The position numbers and the translations under genes are program-made. The notes beneath the pieces are model-generated. The model ran no database searches and was not told where the DNA came from. It saw only the letters and a program-made list of their open reading frames with translations. A DNA stretch of 64,000 nt from Ceraceosorus guamensis (lineage: Eukaryota; Basidiomycota; Exobasidiomycetes; Ceraceosorales; Ceraceosoraceae). The stretch is taken from positions 16,890-80,889 of the forward strand of contig NW_020290069.1 of the NCBI RefSeq assembly GCF_003144195.1, in the 5' to 3' direction. Below are positions 10,801 to 21,077 of the stretch, piece after piece. The first letter of the stretch is position 1. Each line of letters opens with the position of its first letter.

Positions 10801-13800
10801 CGTGTGAAGTCGGCGGCTAAAGTTCAGCACTCACAATACGATGGGAAATACGATCAGACCACAAAGACGGTGACCACGAAGGACAGCAGCACCAAATGTT
10901 CCCATAGGCGTTTCGAAAATGACCGTTCCAGCTTCAGCTTCGTATGGTATCGTTTGGCTTGCATAGTGCGGCACGAGCAAGGTTGGAATTGATTTTAATG
11001 AAGGGGAAGAGATGGCGTGTCTAGCGACCACTGCAGAGCCTTGAGGCAGAGATGTGGGAGAAGTAACTTCGAAGGACGGCCAGTAGCGTTGGCGACGTAG
11101 CGGAATGGGGTGCGCAAGTCCGTCGGAGCGCGGTGCAGGGGAGCTTGCATGGACTGCGTTCCAATCTACGTCAACCCCAGCGCCGAAAGCTTGCGCGAGG
11201 AGATTCGAGAGAGCGATATTTCCTGTTTTATCCACCACCGCCGTGGAATCGCTCAAGAATCCACCAAAAGCAGCTGCAAAGGCGTTTACCTCGACATAGA
11301 AGGGCGTTGCGCCATCAGCTTGCAAGGCGACGGTGTCCAGCGCAGCTCCAAAGTGCACAGCTTCGCAAGCATGTCTCGCCCAGTAGCCACCGCCCAAGCG
11401 CGTGCCCTTTGGAATTTGGCCACCAGTGTGATCTGAAATGAGGGAGGGAAACGTGGCCAGCTTGAAGTTTTCCGGACTCTCACACAAGAGCTCGTCCACA
11501 AACGCTTCGAGAGGCTCCGAGATGGGTTCCATTTGCGGTGAGTGGAACGCAAATCGATCGTTGACAATGCGTGTCTTGAAGCCTCGTCGCGTCAAAGCCG
11601 CCTGCAGGTCGAGGACACTTTCTGCTGGACCGGAGAAGACCATGCTTCTTGCAGTATTTTCGACAGCAATCACTACGCCAGGTAGGTCCAACTCCTCCAA
11701 GAGGTCTGAGGCAGCTTTGCGGTCCAGCTTGGCAGCAAGCATAGAGCCCGGCGCGTCAACGAGAGCTTCAAGAAGCTGCCCGCGCTTCTGCGCCAAGCGA
11801 AGCGCTTCGTCAATGGAGAGAAAACCTGCCATCTGCGCTGCACAGATCGAGCCGAGCGAGTGTCCTAGTACGACGGCGGGGAGAATGTTCCATGACTCGA
11901 GAAGGCGAGCCAAAGCCAGCTGCAAAGCAATGACAGTCGGCTGGTGGAAGGAAGGGCGATTGTCGGACAGATGCTCGATCACGTTGAAGCCGAGCACACT
12001 GCTCGAATCACGGAGAGCTCTGCAGAATATAGCTTCGTTGCTGGACCAGAGCAGCTGGCACGCCTCTGTGGCAATCGCGCGACCTTGTCCAGCAAAGACA
12101 AATACAACTGTTCGTGCAATGGTCTTTTCAAATCCGCTGTGTGTAGCTTGTGCTGCAGTCGACCGAAGTGTACTGATCAATTGGCCACGATCACCTGCTA
12201 CAGGGATGGAGAAACGGAAGGGGTCTTCGCTAGAGATGAGCCCAGCTGTCCGACGAGCGAGCGAGGCGAGATCGTGCGGTGCGGTGCACCGCTCGACAGC
12301 GTCGGCATAGTGGGAGATGAAAGATGCCAATTGCGTCGCTGTGCGAGCTGACACACTCAAGCAGAGAGTTGGGAGGAAACTTGCGCGTTTGCTCAGATGC
12401 TGAGCTGCAGACTGTATGACGCTGCTTGAGACCACGCCAAACGCGCCGAAACTGTTGATCATGGCGGTGGTGGTGGTGGTGCTACGGGTCGCGGCAGAAG
12501 GGCGCAGAATCGCTGCGGTGCTGTTCAGCTTGAACGCGGCTCGTAGCCAGTCTATCTTGTGGTTTGGATCACCGTACAAGAGGAAGGGGGGAATCAGATT
12601 TCGCTGGAGGCAAATCAGCATTTTGATGATGCCGACCAGTCCAGAGACCTCTTCCGTGTGCCCCAAAGCGGTCTTGAGGGAGGTGACGGTGATGCGCGTC
12701 GATGCTTGCCGCGAGTCCGAGTCAGACGAAGCAGAATCAGAATCGAACACCTGCTGAATGGCCGAAGCTTCGGTCACATCACCAACTTGCGTGCCCGTTC
12801 CGTGCAGCTCGAGGACATCGACATCCTCCGCATCCATGTTCGCCGCTCGAAGGGCGAGTCGCATGACGTCAGCCTCGGCCTGCGCATTCGGTGCGAGGAA
12901 GCCAGCAGAGGAGTGCCCCAAGTGTTTCGTCGCAGTGCCCATCAATCTGGCTGCAATAGGCAGGTTGCGACGCAACGCGGCGCTCTCGCGCATGAGGAGC
13001 ATGACGACAGCGCCTTCGGAGGGGACGTAGCCGCACGCTGAGTCGGCAAAGACCTCGCACCCAACATTTTGGTTGGATGTGGATCGCATGCGCGAGGCGG
13101 AGAGAGCATGAAAGCTGGACGGGTGAGCATGAACTGTGACTCCGCCAACAAGGCACTGTTCGCTCTCTCCCGTAAGCAGCGATTGAGTGGCGAGGTGGAG
13201 AGCGACGGTGCTGCTGGAACAGGCGGTGTCGATGGTCATGCATGGACCTTCGCATCCGAGCCAAGAGCTCAGACGAGCCGAAGCAGTGCCGAAGCTGGTA
13301 GCGCCAGCAATGAAGCGGTCGTTGACCTCCGTGATCGGAGCATTGGAAGCGTTGAGCAAATCATTCCAATTATCCTCGGGCTTAGTGCCAACATATACGC
13401 CTGTCGAGGAAGCGCGAAAGCTAGATGTGGCCAGACCGGCACGATAAATGGCATCGCGCGCACACTCGAGGAGAAGGCGCGCAGATGGTCTCACTTTGGG
13501 TGCTTCCCTCACAGGGATACCGAAAGCTGTCGGGTCAAAGGAGTGGACGCCATCCACGATCCAACCACCGCGAGGGGTTGATTCTTGCAACAAGGAGGAT
13601 TGCATGAGATCTACAAGAGTGCGAGCATTACTGTGATGGGGAGCGACCGCATCAGGGGCAGGCCACCGATTCGCAGGCGGGGTGGTGAGCAGCTTGTTGG
13701 CAGTGGCGCGAGGTGCAAGTAGCGCTTTCCAAAGGTCTTCGTCGTTGTCGATGCCACCAGGCAATCGGTAGCCCGTACTGACAATGACCACCGGATCTTT

Positions 13801-13881
13801 GCAAGCCATAGCGGCATCGCAAGAGGAGGGCATGCTTGGCACCTGGTGCTTGCTGCCGGCCAGGCCAGGCGAAACCGCCAT
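7812..13881 (-). CDS. Type I polyketide synthase, KS-AT-DH-KR-ACP, four exons
   Basis: Exons: 13881-10835, 10761-9111, 9033-8750 and 8676-7812; phases agree, giving about 1,948 residues. The KS (about 28-460) has Cys221 in DTACSSS, His360 in HGTGT and His408 in LGHTEE. The AT (about 595-900) has AGQG, nucleophile Ser675 in GHSLG and His780 in AFHS. The dehydratase has H-x3-G-x4-P with His1004 (split by the first intron) and Asp1170 in DPGAMD. The ketoreductase starts near 1530 with TGASGTIM, where the third Gly of the usual TGxxGxxG is Met; its active-site region includes LFST and NYLAAN. The C-terminal ACP has the phosphopantetheine Ser of GWDSL near 1901. No ER, methyltransferase or release domain is present. 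It should build a reduced, unsaturated acyl chain on its ACP; the product is unknown. It heads the cluster with the genes up to 29764. Confidence 0.9.
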
Positions 13882-14972
13882 GACAATGTGATTGTGATTG
13901 TGAGTGCAAAAGTAGCCGTTGCGAGTCTAGGTAGGCCAACGATACGAGTCGTGAGTCACGAGAGGAGCGTTGGGGGGAAAACGCGCAGAGGACTCGTGAC
14001 TCTTGACTGCAAAGACGAGGCGGAGGGAGTCGTGCGATTCGTGTATTCGTGATTCACCCTATCATATTCCGATTGTGATTGTGATTGTCCTCTTGGTCAG
14101 CTTGAAAGAGAAATTCGCCAACATCCATCCATCCGCTGATTGATGCACATGCTTGGTGGTTGCATTTGCTGGAATCACGATTAATCGCGTCGAGTCGATC
14201 ACCGCGGCGCCTGATTTGCCTATGCACCCGCGGGGATTCGGTGGATGCGTCCCATGCATGCGCGTATAGCGCGACCGTGCGTCGCACGCTAGCTCAGACC
14301 TTGATGCATGCATATATGCATGCACCTTGATGCGCATGAAAATTTACTGCAGCCTAGTCGACGTGTGCAGAGGACTACTTGCTGAGGTTGCAATCAGCAT
14401 GCAGCAGACTGTTGACTGCAGGTACAGCATATATATATGCATGCATGGCGCCGTCGAGCGAGCGGCAAATGCAAGAGCTGATGCTGCTAATTAAAGCGGC
14501 AAGACGGCAATTAAGGCTGATTGATGCACGGGTGGAGCAGCAGCCGGGAGGGCCGTGCGCGAAAGAAGAACGACCCTAGGTTGAATTCAGAATCTTGAAT
14601 CAGAATCAGAAAGCAAGCAAAGCAAGCAATCTTAATTGAAATTTGAATCACGGCGGTCAATCAAGCGATCGACCAAGCAATCACAATCAAGTCAACTTAA
14701 GCCATGCAAGCCAGTCACGATCGAGTGACGATCGAGTGTACTCGCGCGTGACTTGACTGCTGTATATACTCAGTGACTGAGACTCCGTCCATGCTGCTGC
14801 TGCATCCCGCCAGCTTTCTGGGTTGAACCTGAACGGATTGGAGCGCAGCGCAGTGCGCCTTTCGCACACTTCGTCGAGCGTCGAGGCAATCATCGGCTTG
14901 ACACCGATTACGCTTCCCGTTGCCCGTTCCCCTCTTCCTTCCCCTCCCCCTTTGACCACCTTTCCATCAAAC
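13882..14972. promoter_or_regulatory. Shared divergent promoter region of the PKS and YWTD genes
   Basis: This is a 1.09-kb gene-free spacer between two divergent starts, so it must hold both promoters. It is dense in short CGTGA(C/T)T motifs and their complements (13949-14053), a run of GATTGT repeats (14069-14088) and GCATGC clusters (about 14255-14330, 14435-14447). No specific factor site can be named with confidence. Confidence 0.55.
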
Positions 14973-17152
14973 ATGGCTACACTTCCGCGGCTTGCCCCTC
15001 TCTCCCTTCCGGCACCGGCACCCGTGCCTTCCACACCGACCATTACCATTCTCGGTAGCAGCTCTTGGGCGCAAGATGCAGCACTGTTCTGGCTAGCCTT
15101 TGGCGCCAACGTCAATCTAATTTGCGATCGCGATGAAGAGTGTCGTATGTCCGAGGAGCAAGAGCAAGCAAAGTCGTCGCAAATTCAACTTGGCCTCCTC
15201 GACAGGCTGGCTATGGTGCCGCGCTATCGAGCCCGCAACACGCTTCTCACCTTGCCCTTTGCTGAGCATGTCGGTCTGACTCACGACTCTGCTGCCTCCG
15301 CCTCCGCCTCCGCCTCCGCCTCCACTTCCACTTCCACTTCCACTTCCGCGCTTTTGCTGGATCTAAGCGCCAGCTCACCGTCGGCATCGCAAGCAAAGGC
15401 GATCATGCTACCTGTGCCCGTGCCCGTGCCCGTGCCTGTGCCTGCGCCTGCGCCTGCGCCTGCGCAGTCGGACGAAGAATCACGTGAATCGACGAATGAA
15501 CAGGCGCAGGCGTTCCCGATGCTCTTGCACCTTCTTCCCACTCGCGATAACGATATCCTCGACAGTGCTGCCCTCGAGATTCTCCTTCCGGCCAGTGCAG
15601 ATGGCCCATCGGCCGATTTATACTCAAACTCTTCCCTCACCGCTCTCGACTCGCTTACCGCGGCTTTAGGATTGACAACCTGGCGAAGGTGAGTTCTGAA
15701 TTCTCGCGCCGCATCCATGCATCCATCTTATATCCGGCCTTTCATGGGCCTACGCTTCCGGTGGGCGCCCTTTCATTTTTTGGGTGCCTCTTTGGCTGCG
15801 TATCTCTTCGGCCACGACGCGTTTCGCCTTGCCGATCTGACGCGATGTTATCCCCCCGCACTTACAAAAGAGTAATGGACGCACAAAGCCCCCTTGAAAG
15901 GCTCCGCGCGGCTGTTCGAGACTTCCGCTTTGCATGTAGCAGGGCGCCAAGCAGTATAGAGGAAGCACATCCAGAGCAAGTGCCTGACGGCCTCGACCTG
16001 TACAAGATGTTGCAGATCAGATCAGGTCAAGAGCGTCAATTGCTCGATGCTCAGAGAGTCTCACGTGGGCTTAGGCAGATGCCCACGCCCTACCTCTTAG
16101 CATTGGAATTGCTCCGAGCAAAATTGCTTTGCATCGATGCGCACACGGGTCAAACACACGAGGTGTGCGATCTATCGAGCTTCGGCCCTTCAGGATCCCT
16201 GCGCGGTCCGGATGGGGTGACTTTTGATGCCTCGAGAGGGTGCGCATACGTTACTTGTATGGGCACCCCATCCTCCGATAATGGATGGATACTGCGAGTG
16301 CCGCTCTCAGTTCGACACGGGCCAGAAGGGGAGCGCGTCGGTGCATCAAAAGCACGCCACGTGAGCTGCTCGGCGCAGCCAGAATACGTAGTCAGACCTG
16401 GACAGACGCACACGCCGAAGCAAGTCTATTACGAGGAGAAGACGGATAGGATCTACTGGTGCGATCGAGAAGGTGGTCGGATCCAGAGCATCAAGCCGGA
16501 TGGAAGCTCTTTACAGACCATCTATCGCTCTCAGCCCGCGCACATCCCGAAACCTCTTGTAGATCAGCGAGATTGGTGCGTGGGAATAGCGATAGACGCG
16601 CAGAGGGAGCTCCTGTACTGGACGCAAAAAGGCTACGCAAAGAGCATGTCGGGAAGGATCTTCTGTGCTCCGCTCCCCACCATCGCTTCGCAGTCGCAAG
16701 AAGAAGAAGAAGCATCACATTTGACACCGGATTCCGAATCTGTGCACACGATCGCCGACGCACTGCCCGAACCGATCGACCTGCACCTCAGCCCTGACGG
16801 GCAGTGGCTCTATTGCACCACGCGCGGAGAAGTTCCCTTCGGAAATTCCGTCCTGAGGTTCTGGGTGGGTCGGTGCGACAAGGAGGGGCGCGGTCAGAAG
16901 CCTTCTGCTGCGCAGGCTGCTGCATCGCAGGTGCAGCGCTTGACACCCGCCTCTTTCGCTCCTCTCCTGGTTTCGCTGGGCTTTCACGAAGCGATAGGGC
17001 TAGCCATCTCATCCACACCTCACCACCCTGACGCTCGTATCTACGTCGCTGACCTCGGCGGCTCGATTTGGAGTCATCGTACCAATGGTACGGATCGTAG
17101 ATGCTTGCTCAAAGATGCCGGTAGCTTCACTGGACTATGTTTGCTGGAGTAG
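14973..17152 (+). CDS. YWTD/low-density-lipoprotein-receptor-like beta-propeller protein with a Rossmann-like N-terminus
   Basis: Two exons: 14973-15688 and 15940-17152; the GTGAGT donor and the TAG acceptor at 15939 agree in phase and give about 642 residues. The ATG at 14973 is the first in this reading frame with good context. The N-terminal part has a Rossmann-like start (TITILGSSSWAQDAALFW) resembling the NAD-binding half of 3-hydroxyacyl-CoA dehydrogenases. It is followed by Ala-Ser/Thr-Ser and Val-Pro/Ala-Pro dipeptide runs, which look like linkers. The second exon reads as a propeller with blades of the type RIYWCDREGGRIQSIKPDGS and LLYWTQKG. Fungal YWTD/SMP-30-like propellers are often uncharacterised. 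The role in the cluster is inferred only from its shared promoter with the PKS. The 251-nt intron could hide a small exon. Confidence 0.65.
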
Positions 17153-17691
17153 CATTTTCTCGATTCTATTCCCCCAATCATTGCGCTCCAAGGCGACCCA
17201 GGAGGTGCGACGCGCCGCCACGCGCGCTCGCACTCGCATGTACATTCCACTCGATACGTGATCCCTTGACTGAACACCATGATCGTCATGCAACAGAAGG
17301 TTTGCGACGACGTGAGCGCGCGCGCAAAGGGTCACCGCTACTCGTTTACAGATTAGCACGAAGACGGAGGAGAAGCGGTTTGAATTTGAGGCGGGCGAAT
17401 CATGCATATCTTGAGCGAATCGTGGGATCGCTCGCGCAGGGGCAAGAGAGAAAGGCTACGAGCCTGACTAGTCTTTCTGAGAGTGCAACGTCAAAGCAAA
17501 GGGAGTCAAAAGTAGGGCCCCCAAAACAAGAGAGAATGCGATGCCATCGTAGGGGGCAGTCAGAAGCAGCGAGAGGGGGAAAGAAAAAGAAAGAAAAAAA
17601 AAAAGCGGAGGCGAGGTCGGGTGCGTGCAGTCGACATGGGATTCGGCAAATTCGTCGGGGCTGTCAAACGGGTGAGCGTGAGTGCAATAGC
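17153..17691. other. Intergenic spacer between convergent genes
   Basis: A 539-base spacer with an A-rich tract (about 17580-17602, AAAGAAAAAAAAAA type). No gene is seen; it probably holds the 3' regions of the two flanking convergent genes. Confidence 0.55.
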
Positions 17692-19482
17692 TCAGACCGA
17701 AGAGATCCACCTTACGGCGCGATCAGCAGCCTCTTTGCGCTGAGAGGCAAAAGAGGGGGGCGGAAGCATGTGGAAAGCGTGCGGAGCTCCGGCAACGTCG
17801 AATCGGTCGTAGAACTTCTTGTCCGACACTTTGCCATTATTGCCCAGTCGGAAGCGCCTCTCGTGAATGTCAGAGTGGTCAAAGAGGATGTCGTTGGTGC
17901 TGCAAGGGGGAAAAAGCGCCACGCGCCCGTTGGCGCAACAATATCCCCCAACATGAAACAAACGGATGCGATCTGGGTCAGCTGCTGCGCCTCTCCCTCA
18001 TTGGCATGTTCTCGCTGCTGGAATTTTGCTCGCAGCGACGCACCCGACGAATACAAAGGTGCGGCACCAATTTTCATAGATGGATGCTTCTGAGACTTGC
18101 TTCCCTTCTGCGCCATAGATTGATGAGGAGGGATAGGACGGGCTAAGATAGGTGCTCTGCAAAAGCTGTTTCCTTTCTGAGCTTCCCAGGTACTCCGGAA
18201 CCAATTTGGCTCTAGCGTACGCATCTGCCACAGGACTCAACCAGTCCACGGCAGCGTTTTTCGCGGCAGATCCCTTTGGATCTCTGCAGAAAGGGGGGGG
18301 CCAATGGGCACAAGGAGCTTAGCAAGATGTCACGATAGCGATGCATGAAGGCGATCGGACCCGGGCAATCTCAAAACACACTTTGCCAAAGCACCAGTCA
18401 AGTCTAGGTATGGCTGCAGCGAGAACAAGGCTAATCACGTCAACACGGATCAAGTCATCGCAGAATGAGAGCAGACATGGACATGGGTGGCACAACTCAC
18501 GCACGCAAGGATGTTCGCACCAGGCAGGACATCCAGATTCTCTTTGAGGTACCGCGTCAAGGCGAGAGCCAGATGAGCACCCGCAGATTCCCCCATGAGA
18601 ATGACGTTTTCAGGTCTGAAGTCCAGTTCTGCAGTGAGATAATTCCAACCTGCGAGCGCGTCGATCAAAGGAGCCGGCCATGGCGCTCTGTCTGATTTGC
18701 GGTACTCGATTGCCAGGATGCTCGATCCCGCACTGGCAGCGGCGCCCGCTCGCCGGCTTGCATCGAGGTAATCCAAAGTCAACGTGGAGTAGGCAGTCTT
18801 GCTGTTCGTCTCTGCTGTGCCGAGGAAATAGTAACCTCTTGAAACGGTTTGAGCGCGGCGGGGAAAATCGGGGACAAGCATAACGAGACACTTTAGCGCA
18901 AGGCCTTTCGAAAACTCTGGGGGCCACGTGCGCAAAGCTAGGTAGAGCTCACCCGTGGAGCCACAGCACCACTTTCTCTCCAGGTTGAGCACGCGACTGT
19001 TTCAGCTTGGACGCGCGCTCGCCCGTCCAAAAGATTCCGACGGGCACAGGTTTGGCGAGGAGATCTCTGGAAGATTTGAATTTAGCGTCCGTTTGAGACT
19101 GTGCCACCTCAGCTGCATTGCGAGGTGCTTCGGTAGCTTCGGCAAGCACTCGAAGTGCGAACGCAATGTGACCCTTGAGGCGCTGCTCTTCGACACCTGC
19201 AATGACGTCGGGCATGGATCCGATGGACTGGAAACGTCTCGTACGCTCCGCGTCTGTCTGCTGGGACAAGTATTGCCCACGAACACCGCCGTTGACGGAG
19301 ACCAAGACGTGAAGGACATGCTTTGAGAGGGAGAGCAGGATTGCCTCTTGAAATGCGTACCTGCGTTCGCCAGAGCGGCTGGCATTCGCAATGAGGTCAG
19401 CAGGCAACCGAAAGAAGCCAACGCTGATGAAATAGTAGACCTGGTAGCAGAACTTGTATAGGCTCAAGAAAGGGTTTGCCAT
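17692..19482 (-). CDS. Alpha/beta-hydrolase (HSL/steryl-deacetylase-like esterase) with N-terminal hydrophobic anchor
   Basis: Exons: 19482-18953, 18837-18501, 18413-18334, 18283-18044 and 17899-17692; all phases agree, giving about 464 residues. The third and fourth exons rest on a short 50-nt intron with donor GTGACA. The N-terminus has a hydrophobic stretch (residues ~8-30, SLYKFCYQVYYFISVGFF) that may anchor it to a membrane. The catalytic set is complete: the oxyanion-hole HGG created by splicing of the first intron, nucleophile Ser in GESAG, Asp in GTNDIL (created by the last intron), and His in GAPHAF. These are the marks of the hormone-sensitive-lipase class. In the cluster it could deacylate or release a product, but that is inference from position. 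It is divergent from the reductase-hydrolase fusion gene. Confidence 0.85.
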
Positions 19483-21077
19483 GTTGGATAGAGGAGTGTG
19501 TGGGGGGGGAAGGGGCAGGGCAACAGGCGAGGGCTAGGAAGGGATGTATGTAGAAAGAATGGTGAATACAATCACAATGACGAGTGCGAGCGCGTGTTTT
19601 CTTTGCCGCATGCGATGGAACGTGGAGGACTTGTGGTAAGTTTGAGGTATTGATTTGCGCAGGCGCAGGCTATTTATGAGCGCGGTCAGGTCATGTGTTC
19701 GCTGGCGCTGGGTCGACCATCTCGAGAGCCATGCGTCTCTAAGCTTTAGTCTAACGGCCTTGGACAGTCGTGAGACGTGAGACAACAGCGATGTGGTAAT
19801 GTTCACTCACACTCACACCCACACTCACACTCACACTCACACTCACACTCACACCCACACCACTCACGACTTGTTGTAGCAAAGCTCGCCTTCATCGACG
19901 CAGACCCTTTTCCCTCGCCATGCAGCGCAACCTCGATCCCCTTTACCATCCATCGCATGAGCAGAATAGCGGCCAGAATCAAGTGATTTGAAGATTGTGA
20001 ATGCTGCTGCAGTCATGCATATATGTGTATATATATATATATAGCAGCCAGCATGCAGCACATGCAGGTCACATAATATCATGCACCAAAGCTTGCTTGC
20101 ATGCTTGCTTCGCATCAAATAAATCGAGAATCACCGAATCTTCGCTCCATCGCGACCTTCGAGTGCGTGCGTCGTCGGTCGATGATGCATGCATGGCTGC
20201 CGGTGATGTGTAGCGCGCGCGGCCCTATACGCCCGACCGCGTCTGCTGCAAGTGCTGCATGTACAGCCAGCAGCATGCAGCGAGCGAGCCAGCAGGCATT
20301 AATTGCTGCTGCTCGGCGGCACCATGCAGCGAGTAGTACAGTAGTATATAGTGCGCGCGCGTCGTCGCTGCAGCATCCGCATGGCTCATGCATGCATGGC
20401 TCCTACGCAGGGGAGACAATTAAAGCTGCATGCATGCATGCATCGGCGACACATCTATAAATGAGTCAAGAGTCAAGCGTAGTGTAGAGATCGAGTAGGA
20501 AGTCAGAGTGATATATGTGAGTCAGAGTGGTGCTGGTTGATCCATGCGCACACATTCGTGGTCGGCAGAGGCAATCAAGTGCCGTATAACGGGAAGCGTC
20601 AATCAAAACCTGCACACTCGTAAATGCTGGGCGCAATTGAAACAAGCTTAGACCGCAACAAGCCTTAGCGTCTCCATACGAGGCTTTGCCGCTCGCTCCA
20701 CTCGACTGGAATCAAGAATCACACAATCATTCACGATTGAGCGCATCAGCAGGTCCAGGATGCAACATGAATCACGAATACAATCCAGGAAACTGAGTCG
20801 TGCGTATGCTCACCTAGGTGCTCGTAGCCCCATTAATATTCCCCCTTACCATTCACGTTCCTAATGTCGACATTCCTTCTTCATTGTGAATCATTCCACG
20901 GCAATCCTTTCCAGCTCGCAAACAATAGAGCGTGAGTCTGAATCTTGATTCATCATGCGAACGCCTACGCCCGGATTGCGATCGATCGTGCATTCCCATT
21001 GACTACATTCAATCTCTGCACTCACCACTGTGACTGTTCCGACAGCAGGCGCCACTCTGGCGTCACCCCAAAGCCGC
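19483..21077. promoter_or_regulatory. Shared divergent promoter region of the esterase and reductase-hydrolase genes
   Basis: A 1.6-kb gene-free spacer between divergent starts. It contains a TCACAC-type hexanucleotide array (19801-19866), an AT dinucleotide run (20027-20042), dense GCATGC palindrome clusters (20160-20450) and many CGTGA/TCACG motifs (20700-20990). Both promoters must lie here. No individual binding site is assigned. Confidence 0.55.
19801..19866. repeat. TCACAC/CACTCA hexanucleotide array
   Basis: About ten near-perfect 6-base units with a few CACCCA variants, visible directly. Confidence 0.9.

Noticed and set aside
10609-13636. Plus-strand frames of 60-290 codons across the PKS gene
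   Set aside because: They lie opposite KS and AT motifs that are clearly coding on the minus strand.
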